A DNA stretch of 64,000 nucleotides from Dryomyza anilis (lineage: Eukaryota; Arthropoda; Insecta; Diptera; Dryomyzidae), in NCBI GenBank assembly GCA_951804985.1, contig OX638134.1, positions 7,076,790 through 7,140,789 of the forward strand. Direction: 5' to 3'. The translations under genes and the position numbers were made by a program. Shown here in pieces: positions 38,327 through 49,724 of this stretch (position 1 is its first letter; each line of letters starts with the position of its first letter). A model generated the notes under the pieces. That model had not been told where the DNA came from, made no database searches, and saw only the letters and a program-made list of their open reading frames with translations.

Positions 38327-38981
38327 CTAATTAATAATAAAAATAATAATTAAGTGCAATTTTAAAGTCCTCAATTGTAATTCAGAAATATCAAATGTAT
38401 TTCACAAAAAATAATGAACAGTGAATGAATATTTTTAAAATATAAAAACAATACGAAAACAAACGATCAACGCATTTATAAAATACAAGAAAAAAATTAA
38501 ACTAAAGAAAAATACTATTGAAAAATGCGAAAAACTAAAGAAAATCAAAAGCAAGAACTGTATTATGCATCAAAAGAAAATGAACCCAATACTCAAAGAA
38601 AAACAAGCTATTTAGGCGACAAGGAAGAAGAAAAAAGAAAATCAAAATGAAGAAAAATAAGAAGAAAACGAAGAAGAAGAGACTAGGGTAATGAAAAAGA
38701 AAAAAAACAACAGAACTAGGTGAAGAAGAGCGGGAGAGGTAGTGGCAACATGCATTGCTTGGCATGTCTGGGGACACTTTTCGGTGCTTTTTGTAGTTTT
38801 TATTGTTCTTCTTGTTTTTTTTTTGTCTTGTTGTTGTACGAGGTGGTTTTATTATTGTTGTTTTTGTTGTACATGTTGTAAATATTATTCTAGTATTTGT
38901 TGTTGTTGTTGTTTTTGTATATTTGAGACCTGTACGGCTGGCTCATGCAATATTTGCGTGTAATTCGTAATTTTAGTAAAA
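38327..38981. other. Spacer upstream of the GC-rich ORF
   Basis: AT-rich, then a purine-rich tract at about 38600-38740 (AAGAAGAAA words) and a TTGTTGTTGTT-rich tract at 38800-38925. These resemble fly intron or UTR sequence, but no exon is called here. Confidence 0.5.
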
Positions 38982-39137
38982 ATGGGTCGTGGCTTTGCTG
39001 CCTTGAAGGGAGCGTATGAGGAGGATGTGGCCGGCGGTGCAGCGCAAGCGGGTGGTGCGCTGCGTCGAACATTGGGCAGGGCAGGCGCTAAGTGGGCGGC
39101 GGCACGGGGCGGGGCGGCACAAGGTGACGGTGCATAA
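38982..39137 (+). CDS. Candidate 51-residue Gly/Ala/Arg-rich ORF or coding exon
   Basis: ATG at 38982 in a favourable fly context (TAAAAATGG), 51 codons, TAA at 39135. The protein is Gly/Ala/Arg-rich (starts MGRGFAALKGAYEEDVAGG, later ALRRTLGRAGAKWAAARGG). The segment is much more GC-rich than anything nearby, and its third codon positions are mostly G or C, unlike the repeat-shadow ORFs. TTTTAG just before it could be an acceptor, and CAAG|GTGACG at about 39121 matches a splice donor well. So it may be a coding exon of about 46 codons, not a complete gene. Not recognised. A GC-rich non-coding element is the main alternative. Confidence 0.4.
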   Translation: MGRGFAALKGAYEEDVAGGAAQAGGALRRTLGRAGAKWAAARGGAAQGDGA

Positions 39138-40087
39138 GGTATTTAATGTCTGTGTAGTAGTTTTTGTTTTTTTTTTTTTACTATTATTGCTTTGAACGTT
39201 ATTGTGTTTGTTGTTGCTTTTATAGTTGTAGTTGTTGTTTTTATTATTAGTGTTGTTGTTTTAGTTAATGTTATTGTTGTTTGTTATAATTTAATTTTTT
39301 CTCTTTTTTTTGGGTTTTTGTGTTGTTGTTGTAACTTGAGGCAGGTAAAATGATGCAGAACATTGAACATTAAAATTATTTTGACCTTAAAAATCTGAGG
39401 TGGGGAATTTTGCTGCTGTTGTTTTTAATTAATGAGCTAGCAGCCGCATGAAGAGCACTTAAATAATTGTTGGATTTTTTTTATTTTGAAATTTTTAATA
39501 AGCTGTAATTTTTTAATATATAATTTTTTAATATATAATTTTTTAATATATAATTTTTTTATTTTTTTATAATTTTTTTTGTTATATTAATATAACTACT
39601 TTTTTGATATAATTTGTTGTTTTTTTTCTCCGTGATTTTTAATATTAATTTCGTATAAACATTTTTAATTACAATTTTATGTAAATAATTTAATTCATTA
39701 ATTTTATTAAATTTTTAACGATCTTTTTTTTTATTTATTTAAATTATAATTTATATTTTTTCAAATTTAAATAAAAAAATATTATTTAGCATATTTTTTA
39801 TTACGTTTTTTTTTATTTTTTATGTTTACTATTTTTTTTTATTTTAAAAAAAAAATAAATTTATTATTTTAATAAAAATTTGTATGAACAAATTCTTCAA
39901 TAAACTATAATACATTCAAATATTAAAACAAGATAAACAAAATTGATAAAAAAATTTCGAGAAAAACTGAGTTTTATAAAAAAAATTGTAATAAAATATT
40001 TATTTTTTACTCTGATGAGATAAATCTCCTAGCGCACCACAAATTAAATTGTGCCAATATTAAATTTGTACTCGAAACTATGATCGA
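39138..40087. other. AT-rich spacer
   Basis: TTGTTGTTG-rich at 39200-39330, then poly-T/AT-rich with repeated TTTTTTAATATATAA words at about 39509-39557. No gene. Confidence 0.5.
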
Positions 40088-40099
40088 TTATCTGTAAAA

Positions 40100-41113
40100 T
40101 GAATGTAATTTTTTGCTATATGCTTTAAATTGTAGAAGTTTTTCTACAGTAAATTTTAAAAACACCCTGTATATCATTGGGTGTTCCAAATTGACCATGA
40201 AATGAAGAATGAAATCAGTCCCTAAAATTTTTACACCCCAAAGTCGACCAGCCTGTATTTTTAAAATATGGAACGAGGATTTATGCGTTGCCCTTTTGGC
40301 CACCGTACTAGCCTAAGTCCATCGGAACCCTTTATATTAAACATTTATTAGTCGGAAAAAAGTACTGTTCTCCAATTTGCGACATGTGACCTTGCAAATT
40401 CAAGCCTTGCCCGTCGATTCTTGCGTGAAATAAACGGCTTTTTAACGCTTCTGTATATTGCTAACCCTCCCTCGACTGATCGGCGTTGGATGAATGTTTC
40501 CGAAATGTTTCATTGCAATTCTTTTCCTATAGATCTCGCTGATATAAAAGGATCCTTTTTAAAGTCCTAATGATTGCTTGGTCCTCGCGTTTGGTCGTTT
40601 TTCGTGGTCTACCAACCGCATGTATGGTATGCAAGGTATTTGACGACCGAAAACGGCTGATAATTCGGAAAATCACACTGAGGTTTATTCCAAATTTTTT
40701 GCAATGCCTGTTACAGAGTCTCCATTATTAAATTCACTTATTATCGTTTCTTTAAATTGAGCTGAATATTTATTTCGAGCCATAACTTATTTCGAGCCTT
40801 TTAGCGAACTTGAATATTTAAATGATATTTTTTTTTTTTAAACTGGCATACAAATCAATGATTCGAAATTTAAAACTATTTCGATCGTAATATAAACAGC
40901 TGGTAACAGCGTCATATTTAAACATATCATTACATTTGTCATAGAAAATGTATATATATGCATTAACAAAGTAAATGTGATAACATTTTATTATAACATG
41001 TATAAGCATGCATACTTGAATTATAAAAATAAATTGAAATATTTTATATCTAAAAATATATTCAACTAAATGTTCAAATGGAAAATTGTGTGCTTTAGTT
41101 TTGTCTGACACTG
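40100..41113 (-). mobile_element. Truncated Tc1-like element
   Basis: The upper end reads CAGTGTCAGACAAAACTAAA on the minus strand next to a TA (41114-41115), a typical Tc1-type terminus. About 330 bp inward lies a broken transposase reading frame on the same strand. No matching inverted terminus was found on the left, and the C-terminal catalytic part is not recognisable, so the element is truncated or rearranged. The left boundary is approximate. Confidence 0.7.
40263..40783 (-). pseudogene. Tc1-like transposase, N-terminal two thirds, broken
   Basis: The minus-strand ATG at 40783 reads MARNKYSAQFKETIISEFNN, an N-terminal helix-turn-helix-like segment. Stops and frameshifts follow. Further on, in shifting frames, come GRPRKTTKRED-like and RKEL-like words, an RARLEFARSH-like box, an FSD (first catalytic Asp) with two stops right after it, and IKGSDGLRLV, a conserved Tc1 region after the first Asp. 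The second Asp and the terminal Glu/Asp are not found. Sequence below 40263 may be more eroded coding DNA (LWGVKILGTDFILHF in one frame). A dead relic. Confidence 0.75.
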
Positions 41114-41442
41114 TATATAATGATAAAAATATCGATATCTTTCCAGATAGGTTCATTTTTATCGAAAACGATAATTTTCGCCTTTAAACGATGTTGTTTT
41201 GTAATTTTATAATTGGTTTGATATAGTGAAATCATCAACTGAAATGGTTGATTCATACGAATCCTAGATTTCTCGTAATTTAATCAATAGTCTTTGAAAA
41301 TTCTTTAAAATATTAAGAACAATTATTTCTATATCATCAAAAATTTACAATATACTGAATAAAAACTAAAACCAGTTGGGAAGGTTAGATCACATGGGAA
41401 ATTTTAAAGTAGGTGTAATTATGATAGTTAGGATTATCAAAA

Positions 41443-41924
41443 TTATAGTCGGTCTAAGCCGACTATAAATACCCTACACATATGTGTGGTTATCATTCAA
41501 AGTGATATATAGGTCACCAGGGTGTACGAATCCTGAAAATAACTACAAACATTCAATCGCTGAAGAATTTCCATTCATTTGATACCCATATTTACAAATG
41601 GGTAGGTGTACCGAAATTCGATTTTTTTTTTTTGTGAACCACAAGTCTTTTCGCCGGAAAACATTATTATAATGTATTTGAGCATGATATCAATATATAT
41701 TTGATCAAAAAAGTTTACCTAAGCACGTATACATAAAAATTGATCTTTATATGTACATTTTATATGAGGTATTTGAACATAAGTGGTCGGATCATAGGTC
41801 ACAATGGACCGATCTCGCCAATTTTTTCGCACATACAGCGTAGGTATATTAGTAATCTAAGTTATAAGTTTCATTTATCTAGCTCTTCAATTTTAAAAGT
41901 AGTAGGGATTTCAACAGACAGACG

Positions 41925-41988
<64 letters not shown>

Positions 41989-42132
41989 GACAGACGGACA
42001 TCGCTAAATCGACTCAGGAGGTCATGCTGATCAAGAATATATATACTTTTCCATACCGGAGATACTTCCTTCTGGGTGTTACAAACGGCGTACCAAACTG
42101 AATATACCCTTTCACTCTTAGTTTAGGGTATA
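41443..42132 (+). mobile_element. DINE-1/mini-me-like (Helitron-related) element
   Basis: Left edge is a hairpin with 10-bp arms (TTATAGTCGG/CCGACTATAA, 41443-41468) followed by AATACCCTACAC. The right part holds a (GACA/GACG)n tract at about 41917-42000, then GACTCAGGAGGTCATGCTGA, AAGAATATATATACTTT and CTTCCTTCTGGGTGTTACA, ending in a TATACCCT/AGGGTATA hairpin (42103-42132). A GTCY/GACR microsatellite followed by this type of 3' block is known from fly mini-me/DINE-1 elements, which are thought to be Helitron-related. No protein is encoded. The 96-codon ORF across the GACA tract is a shadow. Confidence 0.78.
41917..42000 (+). repeat. (GACA)n/(GACG)n microsatellite
   Basis: About 84 bp of tetranucleotides with scattered GACG units. 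It is an internal part of the mini-me-like element. Confidence 0.95.
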
Positions 42133-42740
42133 AATATGACGCTGCTTTATATATCTTTCTTCAAATAAATAATTTTTGCTGCTAACGAAAATATTCTCAC
42201 GTAATATTTTTCGTATTGTGTGGAATTTAAGCGAGTACACGAAATAAACGTCAGCCTCTCAAGAAGAAAACTATTTTTTGTGTCTCTAATATCTAAGAAA
42301 TTTAGTTCTTAATCATGTGAAGTATAATATTCTCTTCATGATTAGGAACTCAATTTAGTCGATAGTAGAGAACAAAAAAAATAATATTCTTCTTAAGATT
42401 CAGAAGTTTATTTCGTGAAAGCCACAATAATTATTTATTTGAAGTAAAAAGCATCATAATAATTTAGTTTTTTCTTTGGTGGGCACACAATAAATTTACA
42501 TGTTTGTTTTTTATAATCACGGAATTTATCTCCTCTTTCTCCAATTTCAAAATATATATCCTTTGTAGTCGTAAGTTTTACTTTTTGATTCCAAGAAGAA
42601 TATTTGTGTTTACTTTTTTGTTAGCTATGAAAATGTACTCTGCATCTCGAAAAGAATATTCCTCTTTACATATTTGATAGTCACGAAATAAATGACTGCA
42701 TTCAAGAAGAATATTTAATACTTTATAGTCACGAAATCAT

Positions 42741-42779
42741 CTATTTATTTATTTATTTATTTATTTATTTACTTCATTT
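42741..42779 (+). repeat. (ATTT)n microsatellite
   Basis: About nine ATTT tetranucleotides directly left of the 42.8-kb TIR element. Confidence 0.9.
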
Positions 42780-42796
42780 ACTTCAGGTATTTCATC

Positions 42797-43221
42797 TACC
42801 CTGGTAGATAATTGCCCGATGCGCCATCGGGAAATGATCGGGTTTTCGTTGTGTAAGCCCTATTAGAGAAAATATGATCATTGCCTTTGCATGCCCTTAT
42901 CATGCTTACCATAGCAGGGTTTACATTATCTAAACAGTCAATGTTTCCGATCATAGCAACATTATTTGTTCCTCATAACGAAATTAGCATCAGACAATGA
43001 TCGAGATTTAATGAGAGAAACCCTATTATGCTCGGGCTCTGACAAAGCAATTGTAATAAAATGGGGAATGGCCCGATCAGTACATGATCATGGCCTGAGG
43101 TCAGTACATGATCAGGACACTGCGTTACAAGGACATTATGGACCTCGTCATATTCCGATCATCTCAAATAATGACATGATCACTTCATGACCATGACCCT
43201 ACCAACATTTCTACTAGGGTA
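42797..43221. mobile_element. TA-flanked non-autonomous TIR element with GATCA motifs
   Basis: Between TA dinucleotides at 42797-42798 and 43220-43221, the ends are CCCTGGTAGA and TCTACTAGGG, inverted with one mismatch. The body is GC-richer than its surroundings and carries at least eight TGATC/GATCA words (for example ACATGATCATGGCCTGA). No transposase motif; the 74-codon ORF at 42966 is not recognised. Confidence 0.7.
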
Positions 43222-44012
43222 CTTGAATATTTCCCTTACTTCATTAAAATATACTTATTTAAAACTAAAATCAACTCTGACCCTGTTCAACCTCTGAATT
43301 GTAGGATGTTCACTTCTCACTAAAAAGAATATTTTGTCTGATATGTTATTGCTATGATCCTAAATTCTGCATCTCAATAGAATATTAAGCCTATTATTTC
43401 GCAGCTCCTATCACGATTAAACTGTTTGTATAAAGATTTTGATTTAAAATTTCAAACGTATTCGATTCACGAAAATTATTCTGCATCTCAAGAAGAATAT
43501 TGGAGTTTAATAAGTCACGGAGAATATTTTCGATTAATGTTTTTTATATATTCATGAAATTAATTATTACATTTCGTGAATTATATTTGAAAATTTGACT
43601 TTTTATAGTCAATAAATTAGTATAAGCGGTTCATGAAATATATTCTTGTTTATAATTTCTTGACACTAAATTGTCTACTGCATCTCGAAATGAAAAATGG
43701 TGATTACTCATTTTATAGTCATTTTATAAACTATTGTATCTGTAGAAAAATATGCTTCTTTGGAGTTTTTTCTTAAGCCATGAGATTAACTTCTGTATTT
43801 TAAGAAAAATATGTTTGTTTGTTTTTTCTAATTAGCCAACATTATAACATCTACATTTCGAGAATATTTTTTCTAATCTTGTTTATTTTATTTTTATAGC
43901 CAAGAATTGAACTTCTGCATATGAAGAAGAAAAATACTTATGCATATTTTATGATTGCCAATGTGTTGTGTTTCTTGATAGCAATTGATTCCTCCTAATA
44001 CTCAGAATAATA

Positions 44013-44338
44013 CAGGGTTTTTCAAATGGAACGCTACAAAAGTAGAGCGACAGCGACAGCAAACGACGCCATATTTCTTGACGCTCTTTTGACATTTCTC
44101 TTCAGTAAGGTTTGCCATTTCATGATGGAAAGATATACGAATTCAAATTTCGTTAGTAAATTTTAATAATTTCGACTCGTTGTTTGCTCGTATATCTTTC
44201 CATCATGAAATGGCAAACCTTACTGAAGAGAAATGTCAGAAGAGCGGCAAGAAATATGGCGTCGTTTGCTGCCCCAGTCGCTCTACTTTGAAAGACCCTT
44301 GAAAAAAACGTTTGTAGCGCTCTTATTGAAAAACCCTT
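44013..44338. mobile_element. Foldback MITE built from a mariner-type 5' end
   Basis: TA on both sides (44011-44012, 44339-44340). Outer ends are AGGGTTTTTCAA in inverted orientation. The inner arms (about 44044-44142 and 44190-44290) are nearly exact inverse copies and share GCAAACGACGCCATATTTCT and CATTTCATGATGGAAAGATA. The minus-strand reading from the right arm starts MMERYTSKQRVEIIKIY and then stops, which resembles a Tc1/mariner transposase N-terminus. The element therefore appears to be an inverted duplication of a transposon's 5' end. Flanks and ends fit transposition at TA. Confidence 0.85.
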
Positions 44339-44340
44339 TA

Positions 44341-45469
44341 TAATTGTTTTCTATGATCATTTTGAAAATACAAAATGTTATTAAAAATAAATAGAATTTT
44401 CTTTGTCATTAAATTCACGATGTAGTATTAAAAACACCAAATATTTTTTGATTTTTTTTTTAACTTTTCAATTTTAAAAAAATTATTAAACAATTTTCAT
44501 TTTTTCGATGTGTGCAAAAATATAGGCATTAAATGTTGAAAAATGTTCGTCTTAATTTTATTTGATTTTAGATTAAACAACTTTTCAGTTTTTTTTATCA
44601 GTTTATTAGTTAAATATTAAATTTTTATTTTCAAAATAATTTAAGCAAAAAAAAAAAAAATAATAACAGTAAAAAATAATAAACGTTTTTAAGGCAGATT
44701 GAAAATTCTATGACACAGCTCATTCACAATTTTGTGAATTTTTTATTATTAGCAAGAAATTATTGATTTTAAATTATAATAAAAAACTGGGAAAATCTTT
44801 ATTTTTTAATTATTAAAAATATAATTTTCTCAAATTTAGAATAAAAAATGCTGCATTTATGAGGATTTTTATTATACTATGTATTTTGTCAACTATTGAA
44901 CATTTTTCATTTTAGTGATAACATTTAGTTAAGTTTTTCATTTTTAAATTTTTATATTATAATTTTTCACTTATTTTTATTTTGTATTTAATAAATTTTT
45001 GTTATTTCTAATATAAAGTTTATTTTTTAACCATTTTATCAATATTTTTTTACAAATTTTTTTTAATAATTTATATTAATTAATTTTCTTTTGTAAAAAT
45101 TGACAAAAATCACCAAAATAAATATAAAATTCAAGCATTGCACATTTTTCTGCATTTTTACCACATTTATTGAGCGTTTTTATTTTTTTTTGTGACAAGC
45201 ACCAAAACTTTTACATAATTTTTTGACACTTTGCACGCGAATCCTGCTAAAATTTCACACCGAAACACATGAAATTTGCTCGTTTTATTTTTAACTCGAC
45301 TGCAATTTCATGATACATTTTCTTTATTTTGTTGCAAATTTGTTAAATTCATTTTTTTCCTTACATTATTCAACACTTGAAATTTTTATATATTATTTTT
45401 TTTTATTTTTTCAGCTTCCTCTAAATTTTCACGTAATTTTTACCCGTTTTTCGTTGTTTTTGAATTGCA
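44341..45469. other. AT-rich spacer
   Basis: No gene, array or element recognised. Confidence 0.5.
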
Positions 45470-45700
45470 AACCCGTAACGAACTGAACAGTTAAAAGGCA
45501 TGAAATTCCCTTCTATGCATTTCGCACGCAGCCATTGGGATATTTTTCCCCAACACCGCGAAAGCTTTCACATATAATTCATAGCTGCTTCGGAGTAGAA
45601 TCCGAATTTCCCATTGTGTGTGTGCAGCAGCAGCAGCGGCGCGCAAAGCTTTGGCTGCTCCGTTGACACTCAGTCCTCAGAGCTTTCGCGCACATGTTCA
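45470..45700 (+). promoter_or_regulatory. GC-rich island, possible promoter or untranslated exon
   Basis: A GC-rich, complex patch within very AT-rich DNA. It has GCAGCAGCAGCAGCGGCGCG at about 45626 and an initiator-like TCAGTC at about 45670. No downstream promoter element is visible at the expected position. If the signal-peptide exon at 54894 belongs to a plus-strand gene, this is the most promoter-like patch upstream of it within the window, but nothing links them directly. Low confidence. Confidence 0.25.
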
Positions 45701-45904
45701 TGTCTGTGATGCAAACAAAACATGTCAACAATCTTTTTGTTTATTGCTATTTTAAAATGTTTTTTTTTTATCAATTAGATGAGGCAACTGGCAGCGCTCT
45801 TGTGCAGCACAAAAAAGCTTCGGAAAACCGCATGTGTTGCTGCATTTTCAAAACAGCTGATTTGCAGTGTTGCCAATTTTTTATAAATTATTTAAAATCA
45901 CAAA

Positions 45905-47760
45905 AAATTCATTAAACATTAAATTTTTCACTAAAAATTCAATTTTTCACTAAAAATTCAATTTAAAAAAAAAAAATCAACTTTTCACTAAAAATTCAAT
46001 TTTTCATTAAAAATTCAGTTTTTCACTAAAAATTCAATTTTTCACTATATATTCAATTTTTCACTAAAAATTCAATTTTTCACTAAAAATTCAATTTTTC
46101 ACTCAAAATTTTATTTTTTCACTAAAAATTTAATTTTTCACTAAAAATGCAATTTTTCACTAAAAACTCGATTTTTCACTATAAATTCAAATTTTCATTC
46201 AAAATGCAATTTTTCACTAAAAATTCCATTTTTCACTAAAAATTCAATTTTTCACTAAAAATTCAATTCTTCACTAAAAATTCAAATTTTCACTAAAAAA
46301 TTAAAGTTTTCACTAAAAATTCACATTTTCACTAAAAATTCAATTTTTCGATAAAAAATTCAATTTTTCACTAAAAATTCAATTTTTCACTAAAAATTTA
46401 AATATTCACTAATAATTCAATTTTTCACTAAAAATTCAATTTTTCACTAAAAATTCAATTTTTCACTAAAAAAAAATCAATTTTTCACTAAAAAAAAAAT
46501 CAATTTTTCACTAAAAAATTCAATTTTTCACTAAAAATGGAAATATTCACTAAATTTAATTTTTCACTAAAAATTCAATTTTTCACTAAAAATTCAATTT
46601 TTCACAAAAAATTCAATTTTTCACTAAAAATTCAATTTTTCACTAAAAATTCAATTTTTCACTAAAAATTCAATTTTTCCACTAAAAATTCAATTTTTCA
46701 CTAAAAATTCAATTTTTCCACTAAAAATTCAATTTTTCACTAAAAATTCAATTTTTCACTAAAAATTCAAATTTTCCACTAAAAATTCAATTTTTCACTA
46801 AAAATTCAATTATTCTAAATTATACTAAAAATTCAAATTTTCCCTAAAAATTCAATTTTTCACTCAAAATTCAATTTATCACTAAAAATTCAATTATTCA
46901 CTAAAAATTCAATTTTTCACTAAAAATTCAATTTTTCATTAAAAATTCAAATTTTCACTAAAAATTCAATTTTTCACTAAAAATTCAATTTTTCCACTAA
47001 AAATTCAATTTTTCACTAAAAATTCGATTTTCCACTAAAAATTTAAATTTTCACTAAAAATTCAATTTTTCCACTAAAAATTCAATTTTTCACTAAAAAT
47101 TCAATTTTTCACTAAAAATTCAATTTTTCATTCAAAATTCAAATTTTCACTGAAAATTCAAAATTTCACTAAAAATTCAAATTTTTACTAAAAATTCAAA
47201 TTTTCATTCAAAATTCAATTTATCAATAAAAATTTAATTTATCACTAAAAATTCAATTTTTCACTAAAAATTCAATTTTTCATTAAAAATTCAATTTTTC
47301 ACTAAAAATTAAATTTTTCACTAAAAATGCAATAATTCACTAAAAAGTCAATTTTTCACTAAAAATTCAAATTTTCACTGAAAATTCAAATTTTCACTAA
47401 AAATTCAATTTTCCACTAAAAATTCAATTTTTTACTAAAAATTCAATTTTTCACTAAAAATTCAATTTTTCACTAAAAATTCAATTTTTCACTAAAAATT
47501 CAATTTTTCACTAAAAATTCAATTTTTTACTAAAAATTCAATTTTTCACTAAAAATTCAATTTTTCACTAAAAATTCAATTTTTCACTAAATATTCAATT
47601 TTTCACTAAAAATTAAATTTTTCACTAAAAATGTAATTTTTACAAAAAATTCAATTTTTCACTAAAAATTCAATTTTTCACTAAAAATCCAATTTTCCAC
47701 TAAAACTCAATTTTTCACTAAAAATTCAAATTTTCACTAAAAATTCAATTTTAAATTTGA
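45905..47760 (+). repeat. 19-bp minisatellite array, block D
   Basis: Same CACTAAAAATTCAATTTTT family as block A. Many units gain a C (TTTTTCCACTAAA). The last ~710 bp (47051-47760) are duplicated in block E. Confidence 0.95.
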
Positions 47761-48600
47761 ATTTTTCTCTGGTTTTTCCCTTTAATCAATTTTATATTTA
47801 ATTTTACATTAAATATGCTGTAAACCCTTTTAAATAATTTGCAGCTGTTTCAAATTTTAATTTCCCAAAACAGTCTCCATCTCTGCAATTTTATTAGAAT
47901 CCGATAAAAGCTTTCTCTTTGACTCAATATGATGTCATTGTTTTCGGAAACCATTAAAAAGACATAAAACTTTTATAAGTTGAATATTATACTTGTGGCG
48001 CACCTACAAAGCTTCATGGGATGTTGCTCTGAGCTTTCCTGCTGCTGCGTCTTTACTCTCAGTGCTTTCTGTGACAGAGAAATTTGGGAGGACAAAAAGT
48101 AAACATATGAAATTGTTTACAGGGTGAACATTTTTTAAACATGATATAAAAAAAATTGATCCAATTCTGGTTGTCAAAATTTATTCAAATGATATTTGTA
48201 AACTTTTAAAATGAAAGTAAAGGTTTTCCAAATTTTCTTGAAATATTGCTATGGTTTAATATAAAATATTAATTAAATAAGTAAAAACTTATCAGAAATA
48301 TTATGAATTTCAAAAAATTACACTACATAGCAAGAATTTTCAACGAACCTACAATATACACATAAAAAATAATCGACGTAAATATAGCAACCGATATTAA
48401 TTGCACTAATTAATCAATCCAGCAATTAAATTCACTAATTTATTGAAAACATTAGCTACTTTTCGTTAAATCATCAGATTTCATTGCTGGATTGATTAAT
48501 TAATGCAATTAATAGCGGTTGCTATATTTACGTCGATTATTTTTTCCTGTGTATAATTTCTATATAATTCGCAATTGTTGATTTTAAGTGCATATTCGGT
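47051..48600 (+). repeat. Segmental duplication, copy 1 (1550 bp)
   Basis: Consists of the tail of block D, a unique 47761-48190 segment, and 48191-48600 containing a foldback MITE. The next 1124 bp repeat it. Alignment offset is 1550 throughout the array part and 1124 after the missing segment. Confidence 0.95.
48355..48555. mobile_element. 201-bp foldback MITE, copy 1
   Basis: Nearly its whole length is an inverted repeat, with arms of about 75 bp. Ends read TATACACATAAAAAATAATC and, inverted, TATACACAGGAAAAAATAAT; then CGACGTAAATATAGCAACCG and ATTAATCAATCCAGCAAT in both arms. TA sits at both edges. No coding capacity. The superfamily is probably Tc1/mariner-type by the TA flanks, which is inference. 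Confidence 0.85.
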
Positions 48601-49724
48601 TCACTAAAAATTCAATTTTTCCACTAAAAATTCAATTTTTCACTAAAAATTCAATTTTTCACTAAAAATTCAATTTTTCATTCAAAATTCAAATTTTCAC
48701 TGAAAATTCAAAATTTCACTAAAAATTCAAATTTTTACTAAAAATTCAAATTTTCATTCAAAATTCAATTTATCAATAAAAATTTAATTTATCACTAAAA
48801 ATTCAATTTTTCACTAAAAATTCAATTTTTCATTAAAAATTCAATTTTTCACTAAAAATTAAATTTTTCACTAAAAATGCAATAATTCACTAAAAAGTCA
48901 ATTTTTCACTAAAAATTCAAATTTTCACTGAAAATTCAAATTTTCACTAAAAATTCAATTTTCCACTAAAAATTCAATTTTTTACTAAAAATTCAATTTT
49001 TCACTAAAAATTCAATTTTTCACTAAAAATTCAATTTTTCACTAAAAATTCAATTTTTCACTAAAAATTCAATTTTTTACTAAAAATTCAATTTTTCACT
49101 AAAAATTCAATTTTTCACTAAAAATTCAATTTTTCACTAAATATTCAATTTTTCACTAAAAATTAAATTTTTCACTAAAAATGTAATTTTTACAAAAAAT
49201 TCAATTTTTCACTAAAAATTCAATTTTTCACTAAAAATCCAATTTTCCACTAAAACTCAATTTTTCACTAAAAATTCAAATTTTCACTAAAAATTCAATT
49301 TTAAATTTGAATTTGATATTTGTAAACTTTTAAAATGAAAGTAAAGGTTTTCCAAATTTTCTTGAAATATTGCTATGGTTTAATATAAAATATTAATTAA
49401 ATAAGTAAAAACTTATCAGAAATATTATGAATTTCAAAAAATTACACTACATAGCACGAATTTTCAACGAACCTACAATATACACATAAAAAATAATCGA
49501 CGTAAATATAGCAACCGATATTAATTGCACTAATTAATCAATCCAGCAATTAAATTCACTAATTTATTGAAAACATTAGCTACTTTTCGTTAAATCATCA
49601 GATTTCATTGCTGGATTGATTAATTAATGCAATTAATAGCGGTTGCTATATTTACGTCGATTATTTTTTCCTGTGTATAATTTCTATATAATTCGCAATT
49701 GTTGATTTTAAGTGCATATTCGGT
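48601..49724 (+). repeat. Segmental duplication, copy 2 (1124 bp, 426 bp shorter)
   Basis: Matches copy 1 with no length change across the 710-bp array part (block E of the 19-bp family, 48601-49310). It then lacks the counterpart of about 47765-48190 and matches again to CGGT at 49724. I noticed only one substitution in the part compared by eye (A at 48333, C at 49457), so the event is recent. Confidence 0.95.
49479..49679. mobile_element. 201-bp foldback MITE, copy 2
   Basis: Carried along by the segmental duplication, not an independent insertion. Same ends and arms as the 48355-48555 copy. Confidence 0.85.

Larger units (their letters stand above)
42180..43960 (+). repeat. Very decayed ~75-90-bp tandem repeat
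   Basis: Recurring order of words: TAGTCACGAAAT, then CTGCATCTCAAGAAGAATAT, then TTTATAGTCA. Copies are recognisable near 42230, 42280, 42590, 42640, 42690, 43470-43530, 43660-43720, 43785, 43850 and 43905. The array is split by the TIR element at 42797-43221, so it is older than that insertion. Confidence 0.65.

Noticed and set aside
41740..42030. 96-codon ORF ending in Asp-Arg-Gln-Thr repeats
   Set aside because: Translation of the GACA/GACG microsatellite in the mini-me-like element.
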